From Nocardia abscessus NBRC 100374 (GTDB lineage: Bacteria > Actinomycetota > Actinomycetes > Mycobacteriales > Mycobacteriaceae), in assembly GCF_000308455.1 (NCBI RefSeq), contig NZ_BAFP01000110.1, positions 53,440 through 117,439 of the forward strand: a stretch of 64,000 nucleotides of DNA. Reading direction: 5' to 3'. The position numbers and the translations under genes were made by a program. Under the pieces are notes generated by a model. That model was given only the letters and a program-made list of their open reading frames with translations. It made no database searches and was not told where the DNA came from. Positions 1 through 7,087 of the stretch are shown piece by piece; within the stretch, counting starts at the first letter, position 1, and the number at the start of each line of letters is the position of its first letter.

Positions 1-191
1 GATCGCTGAAAGCGCTTCGACGTACCGGGAGTTCGCGGCTTTTCGCTGGCAGAACCCATCGACCCATTCGGTAACCAGGCATACGCTGATGTTTGGCCTA
101 CGTGATGTGGTCTATCCCACTCTTGGGGACATGATGTCTCGACCCCCCCGGCTCCGCCGGTGCAGCGGTCGAGGCGAGCAAGGAGTGAGCA

Positions 192-827
192 ATGAAAGGT
201 GGAGGAAAAATCGCGCTAGGGGTGGGCATCGGGTATCTGCTCGGCCGCACCCGCAAAATGCGCTTCGCGTTGTCGCTGGCGGGTGCCGCGATGGCCAAAC
301 GGTCGACGGGAACCCCCGGTGATCTGCTCGAGCGCGGGACCTCGCTGCTCAAGTCGTCGCCGGAGTTGACCCGGATCACCGACACCGTGCGCGGCGAGTT
401 GCTCGGCGCCGCGCGGTCCGCCGCGGTCACCGCGGCGAGCAACCGCCTCGACGCGCTGAACACCAGGTTGCAGCAGGGTTCGACGCTGCTGGCGGACGAG
501 GATCGACGTGGCTCGCGAGCGACCGATTCCGACGAGGACGAGTACGAGGACGAATCGTCCGAAGACGCGCGCGCGTCGGCCGACGGCGATCTCGAAGACG
601 AGTACGAGGAAGACGAGGACCAGTCCGAACAGGGTGCGGACGAGGACGACGCCGAGCGGCCCGCCGCGCGGCGCGCTCGCCGACCGAGCACCGCGGGCAG
701 GCGTGCGGCGAGTTCCCGCAGCGCGGACCGTTCGGCCGGTTCGGCGGATCGCAAGCCGTCCGGGAGTCGTGGACGCCGTAGTCGCACCGATACCGACGAC
801 GCCCCCGTGCGTCGCACGAGGAGGTGA
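192..827 (+). CDS. Gas vesicle cluster protein, GvpY-like by position
   Basis: First gene of the gas vesicle operon, 211 residues. The N-terminal ~45 residues are glycine-rich and hydrophobic and could form one membrane segment or a glycine zipper. Residues ~105-160 are strongly acidic (runs of D/E) and the C-terminus is strongly basic (R/S-rich), so most of the protein is low-complexity and probably disordered. Streptomyces gvp clusters carry two actinomycete-specific genes, gvpY and gvpZ, and this gene precedes the GvpZ-like one here. The GvpY label rests on position, not on a recognised domain. AAGGAG lies just upstream of the ATG. The stop is 6 bases before the next start. Function unknown; an accessory or membrane-linked role is inferred. 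Confidence 0.6.
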   Translation: MKGGGKIALGVGIGYLLGRTRKMRFALSLAGAAMAKRSTGTPGDLLERGTSLLKSSPELTRITDTVRGELLGAARSAAVTAASNRLDALNTRLQQGSTLLADEDRRGSRATDSDEDEYEDESSEDARASADGDLEDEYEEDEDQSEQGADEDDAERPAARRARRPSTAGRRAASSRSADRSAGSADRKPSGSRGRRSRTDTDDAPVRRTRR

Positions 828-833
828 CCGGAG

Positions 834-2000
834 ATGGCCAAGACGTTGCGTGACGCGACAGCCGGAGTCGGCAAGCTGGCCACCGACACGGCGGGCCGGG
901 CCACCAAAGCCGCGGGCCGGGCGGGATCGACCGCCAAGAAGACAGCCCCACCGCCCACGCCGACCGGCCTTCTGCAGGAATCGATGCAGAACCTCGCCGG
1001 GACCCTGGCCGAACGCGCCGTGTCCGGGCTCACGAACCAGGTGTCGAAGACCGCGGGCCGGTTGACCGACTACGCCGAAGGGGGCGGAGGGAATCTGCTG
1101 TCGGCGCTGACCGGCGTGGAAAAGCTCGCCGGCGGCGCCTCACCGTTCCAGGCGGCCATGAGCATGGGCAAGAGCAAGATCGGCCACACGCTGCGCGAAG
1201 GGTTCCAAACGGCGAAGGAGTCCCTGACCGGCGGCAAGGGCAAGGGTGGTGGCAAGAAGATCAAGCTGACCAATATCGTCGAGCACATCGACGTCGGCGT
1301 TCCGGTCGACCTGGCCTACGACCAGTGGACCCAGTTCGCGGACTTCCCGAAGTTCACCAAGAAGCTCGAGCAGGTCGAGCAGACGGCCGACGAGAAACTC
1401 AGCTGGACCGGCAAAGTGTTCTGGTCCCGGCGCACCTGGGAATCCACGATTCTCGAGCAGGTGCCGTTCGAGCGGATCGTCTGGCGTTCCAAGGGCCACA
1501 AGGGCTACATCGACGGCGCGGTCACCTTCCACGAGATCGCGCCGGGGCTCACCCGCATCCTCGTCGTGCTGGAGTACCACCCCAAGGGGTTCTTCGAGAA
1601 GACCGCCAACATGTGGCGCGCGGCCGGTCGCCGGTGCCGCCTGGAACTCAAGCACTTCCAGCGGCACGTCATGACCGAGACCGTGCTGCACCCCGACGAC
1701 GTCGTGGGCTGGCACGGCGAGATCCGCGACAGCCAGGTCGTCAAGGACGACGAGACCGCACGACGCGAGGAAGAGGAGAACGCCGAAGAAGACCACGCGG
1801 ACGACGAGGGATCCGCGGCGGAGGAGCCGGAGGACGAGGAGCCGGACGAGGAAGACGAAGACGAGACCGACGAGCTGGACGCGGACGAGCGAGACGAGGA
1901 CGAGGAGGACGAATCCGAGCCTTCCCGCCGCCGCCCGGCCGCCCGCCGCCGCACCACGGTGACCCGCCGGTCGCGCGAGAGGCGAGGAGCAAACGCATGA
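834..2000 (+). CDS. SRPBCC-domain gas vesicle protein, GvpZ-like
   Basis: 388 residues. The N-terminal ~140 are A/G/K-rich, with a possible amphipathic stretch around 'GLTNQVSKTAGRL'. An SRPBCC (polyketide cyclase/START-like) fold follows at ~145-290, with the typical start 'EHIDVGVPVDLAYDQWTQF' and a late 'LKHFQRHV' helix. Residues ~300-370 are almost all D/E, and the end is basic. SRPBCC proteins of this type occur in actinomycete gas vesicle clusters (GvpZ in the Streptomyces naming, from memory). SRPBCC folds bind hydrophobic ligands, so a chaperone or lipid-contact role for the hydrophobic shell protein is possible but inferred. The stop overlaps the gvpA start as ATGA, suggesting coupled translation. 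Confidence 0.75.
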   Translation: MAKTLRDATAGVGKLATDTAGRATKAAGRAGSTAKKTAPPPTPTGLLQESMQNLAGTLAERAVSGLTNQVSKTAGRLTDYAEGGGGNLLSALTGVEKLAGGASPFQAAMSMGKSKIGHTLREGFQTAKESLTGGKGKGGGKKIKLTNIVEHIDVGVPVDLAYDQWTQFADFPKFTKKLEQVEQTADEKLSWTGKVFWSRRTWESTILEQVPFERIVWRSKGHKGYIDGAVTFHEIAPGLTRILVVLEYHPKGFFEKTANMWRAAGRRCRLELKHFQRHVMTETVLHPDDVVGWHGEIRDSQVVKDDETARREEEENAEEDHADDEGSAAEEPEDEEPDEEDEDETDELDADERDEDEEDESEPSRRRPAARRRTTVTRRSRERRGANA

Positions 2001-2410
2001 CCATCGAACCCGCAGGAGGCGCAGGCGGTGGCGGAGCGGGCACGATGGCGCGCCCGAACTCCTCCAGCCTGGCCGACGTGATCGACACGATTCTCGACAA
2101 AGGCCTGGTCATCGACGCGTTCGCGCGTGTGTCGCTGGTCGGCATCGAACTGGTGACCATCGACGCACGCGTCGTGGTGGCCAGTGTCGATACGTATCTA
2201 CGATTCGCCGAAGCCGTCAACCGGCTGGAGATCTCCACCAGCGAACCGAAGGGAATCACCGACATCGTCGGCGATGTCACCCAGGGCGCGGCGAAGCACA
2301 AGACGAGCGGCGCGCTCGAGGCGGCGGGCGAGAAGGTGATGAACTTTCTCGGCGATGTGGAGGACAAGCGCCAGACCGCGAGCAGGCCCAGGCGCAAGGA
2401 GGATCGATGA
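1997..2410 (+). CDS. gvpA: Gas vesicle structural protein GvpA
   Basis: 137 residues. The GvpA core lies at ~22-80, with the family motifs 'SSLADVIDTILDKGLVID', 'RVSLVGIELVTIDARVVVAS' and 'TYLRFAEAVN'. GvpA assembles into the ribbed protein shell of gas vesicles. This is the most GvpA-like of the three paralogues in the operon because it keeps 'VSLVGIEL' and 'DTYLRFAEA'. The ~55-residue C-terminal extension after the core is longer than in cyanobacterial GvpA, as is common in actinobacteria. The first ATG overlaps the preceding stop (ATGA). An ATG at 2045 ('MARPNSSS', GGAG 9 bases upstream) would give a more classical N-terminus and cannot be excluded. Confidence 0.9.
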   Translation: MTIEPAGGAGGGGAGTMARPNSSSLADVIDTILDKGLVIDAFARVSLVGIELVTIDARVVVASVDTYLRFAEAVNRLEISTSEPKGITDIVGDVTQGAAKHKTSGALEAAGEKVMNFLGDVEDKRQTASRPRRKEDR

Positions 2411-3168
2411 CTACCGGTCAAGCCTCCGTGTACGTCTACGGCATCGTGCCCGCCGACGTGGAGCCCGAGCCGCACGCCACCGGTGTCGGCGACCCTCCCG
2501 GCGAGGTCGCGGTGGTGCGGCACGGCGAGATCGCCGCGCTGATCAGCACGCTCGAATCGGACCGGCCACTGGGCACACCCGATGACCTCACCGCGCACGC
2601 CGAGCTGCTGGACGGCTCGGCCGCCGTCGCTCCGGTGCTGCCGCTGCGGTTCGGTGCGGTCATGACCGACGCGGAGGCGGTGGAGAACGAACTGCTCGGG
2701 GCGAACGAAGACGAGTTCCGCTCCGCGCTGGAGCAGCTCGAGGGCCGCGCGCAGTTCGTGATCAGAGGGCGCTACGTCGAGGACACCATCCTGCGGGAAC
2801 TGCTCGACGAGAACGCCCAGGCCGCCCAGCTGCGCGACGAGATCCGCGACAAACCCGAGGACGCCACCCGCAATGCCAGGATCGCGCTGGGCGAGCTGAT
2901 CAATCAGGCCATCGAGGCCAAGCGAGCCGAGGACACGCACAGGGTGGTCGCCGAACTCGAGCAGTTCGAGGCACTCGTCAACCAGCGCGACCCCTCCCAT
3001 GAGGAGGAGGCCGTCCACGTCGCGGTGCTGGTCGAGCTGGAACGGCAGGAACAGCTGGAGGAAACGCTGCGCCGGCTGGGCGAGGAGTGGGACGGTCGCG
3101 TGGAGCTGAACTTGCTCGGCCCCATGGCGGCCTACGACTTCGTGACGAAGCGCACACCCGAGGGGTGA
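2407..3168 (+). CDS. gvpF: Gas vesicle protein GvpF (GvpL/GvpF family)
   Basis: 253 residues, standard for the GvpL/F family. It begins 'ASVYVYGIVPADVE', carries 'HAELLDGSAAVAPVLPLRFGAV' in the first third and ends 'NLLGPMAAYDFV', the conserved C-terminal signature. A charged helical region fills the middle (~125-215). GvpF contacts GvpA monomers and is needed early in vesicle nucleation. The start overlaps the gvpA stop as ATGA. A second family member, gvpL, lies 1 kb downstream, so the operon has the usual F plus L pair. Confidence 0.9.
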   Translation: MTTGQASVYVYGIVPADVEPEPHATGVGDPPGEVAVVRHGEIAALISTLESDRPLGTPDDLTAHAELLDGSAAVAPVLPLRFGAVMTDAEAVENELLGANEDEFRSALEQLEGRAQFVIRGRYVEDTILRELLDENAQAAQLRDEIRDKPEDATRNARIALGELINQAIEAKRAEDTHRVVAELEQFEALVNQRDPSHEEEAVHVAVLVELERQEQLEETLRRLGEEWDGRVELNLLGPMAAYDFVTKRTPEG

Positions 3169-3171
3169 GAT

Positions 3172-3402
3172 ATGGGTCTTCTCTCGACGATCTTGACATT
3201 GCCGGTCGCCCCGGTCCGCGGCGTCATCTGGCTGGGCGAACTGATCCAGGACCAAGTGGAGCAGCAGCTGCACGATCCCGCCACCATGCGGCGGGAACTC
3301 GAGGAGATCGATGCGGCCGCGGCAGCCGGTCAGCTGTCCGAAGAGGAGCGCAAACAAGCGCAGCAGGCGGTCCTGGATCGCATGACCGGTCGGCAGGCGT
3401 GA
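3172..3402 (+). CDS. gvpG: Gas vesicle protein GvpG
   Basis: 76 residues, typical GvpG length. The N-terminus 'MGLLSTILTLPVAPVRGVIWLGELI' (read as two overlapping parts) is the family signature: a short hydrophobic LPVAP..G stretch, then a charged coiled-coil-like helix with 'LEEIDAAAAAGQLSEEERKQ'. GvpG is an essential minor assembly protein that works with GvpF, L, J and K. It starts 3 bases after the gvpF stop. The body is highly charged and alanine-rich, consistent with a helical adaptor. Confidence 0.88.
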   Translation: MGLLSTILTLPVAPVRGVIWLGELIQDQVEQQLHDPATMRRELEEIDAAAAAGQLSEEERKQAQQAVLDRMTGRQA

Positions 3403-3430
3403 TCGCGATCGATCGGAAGGAGTGACTCGC

Positions 3431-3763
3431 GTGGCACGCAAGACCACTTCCGACGACTCGGAGGATGTGCACTCGGCATCGGGCGAATCGTCGTCCCTTT
3501 CACCGGTCAGAGCCGCCGCGACGGCGGTCGAACACCTCGTGGAGCTGACTTCCAAGCAGGTGGAGGGCGTGACGTCGATGGAACCGACCGAGGACGGCTG
3601 GACGGTGGAGATCGAGGTACTCGAGGACCGCCGGATTCCGTCGTCCGCGGATATCCTCGCGCTCTTCGAGGTCGAGATCGATATGGATGGTGAGCTGCTG
3701 GCCTACCGCCGAACCAGACGCTATGCCCGCGGCAGCACCGACATCGGAAGGGCTCGGCAATGA
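3431..3763 (+). CDS. gvpO: Gas vesicle protein GvpO
   Basis: 110 residues. The first ~30 are S/D/E-rich and disordered. The GvpO domain follows: 'AAATAVEHLVELTSKQVEGV', 'EDGWTVEIEVLEDRRIPSS' and 'ADILALFEVEIDMDGELLAYRRTRRYAR'. GvpO is a small accessory protein required for vesicle formation in haloarchaea and present in actinomycete clusters; its mechanism is not settled. The start is the GTG at 3431, because GGAAGGAG at 3415-3422 sits 8 bases before it; the GTG at 3422 overlaps that Shine-Dalgarno. In Streptomyces gvpO leads the operon; here it is in the middle. Confidence 0.88.
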   Translation: MARKTTSDDSEDVHSASGESSSLSPVRAAATAVEHLVELTSKQVEGVTSMEPTEDGWTVEIEVLEDRRIPSSADILALFEVEIDMDGELLAYRRTRRYARGSTDIGRARQ

Positions 3764-4146
3764 CGGTGGTCGGCGGCGGATCGTCCGCACCGCAGCCCTT
3801 CGGCGGCGAGCATCATTCGACGAACCTCGCCGACATCCTCGAGCGGGTGCTCGACAAGGGCCTGGTGATCGCGGGCGACATCCAGGTGAACCTACTCGAC
3901 ATCGAACTGCTCACGATCAAGCTGCGGTTGGTGATCGCGTCCTTGGAGACGGCCAAAGCGGTGGGCATCGACTGGTGGGAGACCGACCCCTGGCTCAACA
4001 GCAAGGCCCGCACGCTGGAACGGCAGGATCGCGATCTCGAGCTCGAGAATCGGGAACTGCGCGACCGGATCGCTCGACTGGAAGCGGCGAGCGAACGCCG
4101 TCAACCCATCGAAAGCCGCCGCGAGCCGAGGGAAGAGCAATCGTGA
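3760..4146 (+). CDS. gvpJ: Gas vesicle protein GvpJ (GvpA/J family)
   Basis: 128 residues, a GvpA paralogue. The core is 'TNLADILERVLDKGLVIAGD', then 'LLDIELLTIKLRLVIASLETA' and 'GIDWWETDPWL'. The 'AGDI..NLLDIELLTIKLRL' form and the tryptophan-rich 'DWWETDPWL' are typical of GvpJ/M-type minor shell proteins, thought to form the conical tips. A charged coiled-coil tail follows ('ERQDRDLELENRELRDRIA'). The ATG overlaps the gvpO stop (ATGA). The order J-L-S-K from here matches Streptomyces clusters (from memory), which supports the letter. Confidence 0.85.
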   Translation: MTVVGGGSSAPQPFGGEHHSTNLADILERVLDKGLVIAGDIQVNLLDIELLTIKLRLVIASLETAKAVGIDWWETDPWLNSKARTLERQDRDLELENRELRDRIARLEAASERRQPIESRREPREEQS

Positions 4147-4934
4147 CCGAGGGTCTCGGGGTTTGGCTGTATGCGGTCACGTCCAGCCGAGGCAACGCGG
4201 AGGACGTGGGCGAACTGACCGGGGTCGCGGGAGAGCCGGTGCGCTCGGTGGTCTCGGACGATCTGTCCGCGGTCGTCGGCTCGGTGCCGCTGGAGGTGTT
4301 CGGCGAGCAGCCGTTACGGCGGAATCTGGAGGATCTCGACTGGCTGGAGGGGACGGCCAGGGCGCACGACGCCGTCGTGGCGGCCTTGGTGCGCCGCGGT
4401 CCGACCGTCCCGCTCCGGCTCGCCACCGTCTTCCGCGACGACGACCGGGTGCGCGACCTGCTCGATGAGCGGCGGACGGACTTCGCCGCGGCCCTGGCGC
4501 TGGTGAGCGGCCGTACCGAGTGGGGCGTGAAAGCCTACGGCGACCGCGCCGCACTCACCGCCGCCGTGGCCGAGGCTCGCGCCGCGAGCGACAACGCGAC
4601 AGGCGCGGGCGCGGCCTACCTCGCCCGGCGGCGCGCGCAACTGTCCGCACAGGAAACCGTGGAACGCGACGCGGCCGAGCGCGCCGAGGAGATCCACACC
4701 CGCCTGGTGCACCACGCCGCGGCTGGACGGCGTCAGACGCTTACCGACCCGGCTCTGAGTGGGCGCCGGGACTGGATGGTGCTCAACGGCACCTACCTCG
4801 TGGACGACGACCGCACCGACGACTTCACCGCGACGGTCACCGCGCTCGGCGCCGAATTCCCCGGTATCCGGCTCGAACTCACCGGCCCGTGGCCGCCGTA
4901 TTCGTTCGCGGGCGTGGAACGAGAGCCGGCATGA
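4143..4934 (+). CDS. gvpL: Gas vesicle protein GvpL (GvpL/GvpF family)
   Basis: 263 residues, the second GvpL/F family member. Family landmarks: 'GLGVWLYAVTSS' at the start, 'LEDLDWLEGTARAHDAVVAAL' with 'VPLRLATVFRDD', the 'GRTEWGVKAYGD' strand-turn, and the C-terminal 'GIRLELTGPWPPYSFAG', which corresponds to 'GPMAAYDF' in GvpF. GvpL is thought to act as an assembly platform contacting the other accessory Gvps. The GTG start overlaps the gvpJ stop (GTGA), so translation is probably coupled. Confidence 0.9.
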   Translation: MTEGLGVWLYAVTSSRGNAEDVGELTGVAGEPVRSVVSDDLSAVVGSVPLEVFGEQPLRRNLEDLDWLEGTARAHDAVVAALVRRGPTVPLRLATVFRDDDRVRDLLDERRTDFAAALALVSGRTEWGVKAYGDRAALTAAVAEARAASDNATGAGAAYLARRRAQLSAQETVERDAAERAEEIHTRLVHHAAAGRRQTLTDPALSGRRDWMVLNGTYLVDDDRTDDFTATVTALGAEFPGIRLELTGPWPPYSFAGVEREPA

Positions 4935-5161
4935 GCCGGGTCGCCCAGCACGTCGACGACGAGCGCCGCGTCGCGCTGGTCGACCTGCTGGACCGGGTGC
5001 TGGCCGGAGGCGTGGTGATCACCGGCGACATCAAACTCGCCATCGCGGACGTCGACCTGGTGCAGATCTCGTTGCGAGCGCTCATCTCCTCCATCAGCAC
5101 CCTTTCCGCGCCACTCGGGCCCGCGGCGAACCGCGCACTGGAGACGCCCGGCGATGACTGA
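4931..5161 (+). CDS. gvpS: Gas vesicle protein GvpS (GvpA/J family)
   Basis: 76 residues, the third and shortest GvpA-fold paralogue: 'RRVALVDLLDRVLAGGVVITGD', 'IKLAIADVDLVQISLRALISSIS'. It keeps the amphipathic helix-beta-beta-helix core but replaces the GvpA 'GIEL' with 'DVDL' and lacks any C-terminal extension. GvpS is an actinobacterial minor shell homologue. It starts at the ATGA overlapping the gvpL stop and overlaps gvpK by 8 bases. GvpS rather than a second GvpJ is inferred from length and the J-L-S-K order. Confidence 0.82.
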   Translation: MSRVAQHVDDERRVALVDLLDRVLAGGVVITGDIKLAIADVDLVQISLRALISSISTLSAPLGPAANRALETPGDD

Positions 5162-5453
5162 ATTCGGCGGCATACCACCCCGCATCGACACCGACCCCGA
5201 ATCCGTCGAGCGCGGGTTGGTCTCCCTCGTCCTCACCCTGGTCGAACTCCTCCGGCAACTGATGGAGCGCCAAGCACTCCGCCGCGTCGACGCGGGCGAC
5301 CTCACCGACACCCAGATCGAACGCATCGGCACCACCCTGATGCTCCTCGAACAACGCATGGAAGAACTACGCGACCACTTCGGCCTGACCCCCGAAGACC
5401 TCAACATCGACCTCGGCCCCCTGGGCACCCTCCTCCCCCGCGACCCGTCTTGA
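5154..5453 (+). CDS. gvpK: Gas vesicle protein GvpK
   Basis: 99 residues. The GvpK signature is clear: 'RIDTDPESVERGLVSLVLTLVELLRQLMERQALRRV' (two parts) and 'GDLTDTQIERIGTTLMLLE', with the late 'FGLTPEDLNIDLGPLGTLL'. GvpK is a minor assembly protein needed for gas vesicle formation. It is the last gene of the operon and overlaps gvpS by 8 bases. The first copy of the 'AGATCAACGGCAC' repeat begins 7 bases after its stop. No gvpN or gvpC is present in the window. Confidence 0.92.
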   Translation: MTEFGGIPPRIDTDPESVERGLVSLVLTLVELLRQLMERQALRRVDAGDLTDTQIERIGTTLMLLEQRMEELRDHFGLTPEDLNIDLGPLGTLLPRDPS

Positions 5454-5460
5454 CGTTTCG

Positions 5461-5511
5461 AGATCAACGGCACGGGGCCGCGAAATTCGCCGAGCAAGCT
5501 CTCCACCACAC
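5461..5511. repeat. Intergenic repeat, copy 1 (partial)
   Basis: Begins with AGATCAACGGCAC, then about 35 bases that match the reverse complement of the element at 5957-6023 at roughly 80% by hand alignment (shared blocks ATTCGCCGAG and AGCTCTCCACCA). The right-hand inverted arm is degenerate here. It lies immediately downstream of gvpK, so it could also act in transcript termination. Confidence 0.6.
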
Positions 5512-5660
5512 CAGTACCAGGTTCCACCTCGGGTATCAGTGCTTTCAACCCGGCGGACGATGATCTTCCCGTGCGGCGGCGAGCAGAGTTGGTGGTGTGC
5601 AGATGGGGAAAGCCTTCAGAAGTAAGGGTGTCCCCCGCACACTCTGATTGGGGAAGCAAT

Positions 5661-5924
5661 ATGACTAGCAACAAAATTCGCGCAGCCATAGCAACGGCAG
5701 CGCTCGCACCGGTCATCGCCCTCGGCTCAGGCATAGCTACCGCGGCTCCGGCCGAATCTCCTGTGCCCGCCCAGGTGGCGGACACCTCCCAGCCAGCCCC
5801 CGTGCAGGTCGAACCTGTCGCACTAGCGGCGCCGTTCACATTGGGACTCAGCCTGCTCGCATTGCCGTTCTGCGCGTTCGCCATCTTCCCACCTGCTGTA
5901 TTCGGCTGCGTAGTAGCCGTCTGA
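5661..5924 (+). CDS. Small secreted hydrophobic protein, unknown
   Basis: 87 residues. A Sec signal peptide is visible: positive N-region 'MTSNKIRAAIATAALAP', hydrophobic core and likely cleavage after 'GIATAAPA'. The mature part is short, with a proline/valine-rich linker (~35-55), then a hydrophobic stretch 'LAAPFTLGLSLLALPFCAFAI' containing two cysteines. The start at 5661 is preferred over the upstream in-frame ATG because GGGGAAG lies just before it and the signal peptide starts cleanly. Small secreted proteins of this style are common in Nocardia. No function can be assigned. Confidence 0.6.
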   Translation: MTSNKIRAAIATAALAPVIALGSGIATAAPAESPVPAQVADTSQPAPVQVEPVALAAPFTLGLSLLALPFCAFAIFPPAVFGCVVAV

Positions 5925-5956
5925 TCGCGAATCTCGACAGCCCTCGGGCCGAACTT

Positions 5957-6023
5957 CAAGATCAACGGCACATGGTGGAGAGCTGTTCTCGGCGAATACC
6001 GCAGCCATGTGCCGTTGATCTTG
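5957..6023. repeat. 67-bp element with perfect 19-bp inverted arms
   Basis: Left arm CAAGATCAACGGCACATGG (5957-5975) and right arm CCATGTGCCGTTGATCTTG (6005-6023) are exact reverse complements around a 29-base loop. The loop and right arm are also related to 5461-5511, in reverse orientation. With two homologous copies 450 bp apart on either side of one small gene, this looks like a REP/MITE-like intergenic repeat rather than a chance hairpin. It has no T-tract. Confidence 0.75.
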
Positions 6024-6155
6024 TACCTGCGTGCCGAGGCGGTGGGCGCTCGGTGTGGGAGACGGCCCGGGCATCCACGGCATCCGGCCCGGCGGCAGCC
6101 TGGCGTATGCCTCGGGTCGAGGGGGTCGTCAGAGTGCGGCAGGATTGCGCTCATC

Positions 6156-6890
6156 ATGACGGACAACGATGATTCCTTCCCGGCCGGCCGGCGGTGGCAC
6201 ATCGCGCGGCTCGCGCTGTTCGCCGCGTTCCTGTTCGGGATGTTCTATCTCGTCGCCGTCACCCGGGTGATCGATGTCGAGGCTGTGCGCGGCATGGTCG
6301 CGGCTACGGGGCCGGCTGCGCCTTTGGTCTATGTGGTGGTGTCGGCGGGCCTCGGAGCCGTTTTCGTTCCCGGTCCCCTGCTGGCCGCCGGGAGCGGTCT
6401 GCTGTTCGGGCCGCTGGTCGGGACGTTCGTGACGCTGGGCTCCGCCGTGGGTACGGCGATGATCAGCAGTTTTCTCGGGCGCCGGGCGGGCCGCGAGAGC
6501 GCACGCGGGTTGCTCGGCGCGCAGCGCGCCGAGCGTATCGACGCACAGATCGAGCGGCGCGGCTTGTGGGCCGTCGTCGGGCAGCGCTTCCTGCCCGGCG
6601 TCTCGGATGCGCTCGCGTCGTATGTGTTCGGAGCATTCGGTGTTCCTTTGTGGCAGATGGCCGTCGGCGCGTTCATCGGCTCGGCGCCGCGCGCGTTCGT
6701 CTACACCGCGCTCGGCGCCTCCATCGGCGATCTGTCCGGCCCCTTGGCCTACACCGCGATCGCGGTGTGGTGCGCCACCGCCGTCATCGGAGCCTTCGCC
6801 GCGCATCGCGGATATCGGAGCTGGCGCGGCCGCGGCGCACGTCTCGAGCGGGAAGCGGTGCCGGATCGCGCCGCGGAGCCGGGCAGCTGA
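6156..6890 (+). CDS. VTT-domain (TVP38/TMEM64, SNARE-associated) membrane protein
   Basis: 244 residues, polytopic. TM1 is at ~16-37 ('LALFAAFLFGMFYLVAVT'). The VTT core follows, with the re-entrant motif 'VFVPGPLLAAGSGLLFGPLVG' (two parts), the glycine-rich 'GSAVGTAMISSFLGRRAGR' and the conserved 'QRFLPGVSDALASYVFG'. Two more helices lie near the C-terminus, before a basic tail. DedA/VTT proteins are membrane lipid scramblases or transporters; the substrate here is unknown. The ATG at 6156 gives a short acidic N-terminus before TM1. No clear Shine-Dalgarno was seen. It stands alone, downstream of the inverted-repeat element. Confidence 0.82.
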   Translation: MTDNDDSFPAGRRWHIARLALFAAFLFGMFYLVAVTRVIDVEAVRGMVAATGPAAPLVYVVVSAGLGAVFVPGPLLAAGSGLLFGPLVGTFVTLGSAVGTAMISSFLGRRAGRESARGLLGAQRAERIDAQIERRGLWAVVGQRFLPGVSDALASYVFGAFGVPLWQMAVGAFIGSAPRAFVYTALGASIGDLSGPLAYTAIAVWCATAVIGAFAAHRGYRSWRGRGARLEREAVPDRAAEPGS

Positions 6891-7087
6891 AACCGATCGT
6901 CAGGTCGGCCGTGACCGTCCCCTCGGCGGTAGGCGGCCCCGTCGAGGAGCCTCGGGAACGCCTCGAGTGCCGCAACCCCGCCGTGAGGACGCTCGTCGGC
7001 ACCGGCCTGGCGTGGGCTTTCCGAGAGGTATTTACTGAGAGGAACGGCCGACTTCCCAGCGGCCGGCCGACGGCCTCCGAGGTGTGT

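Noticed and set aside
1741..3555. 604-codon antisense frame over gvpA-gvpO
   Set aside because: Overlaps several well-supported gas vesicle genes, has no ribosome site and is of shadow composition.
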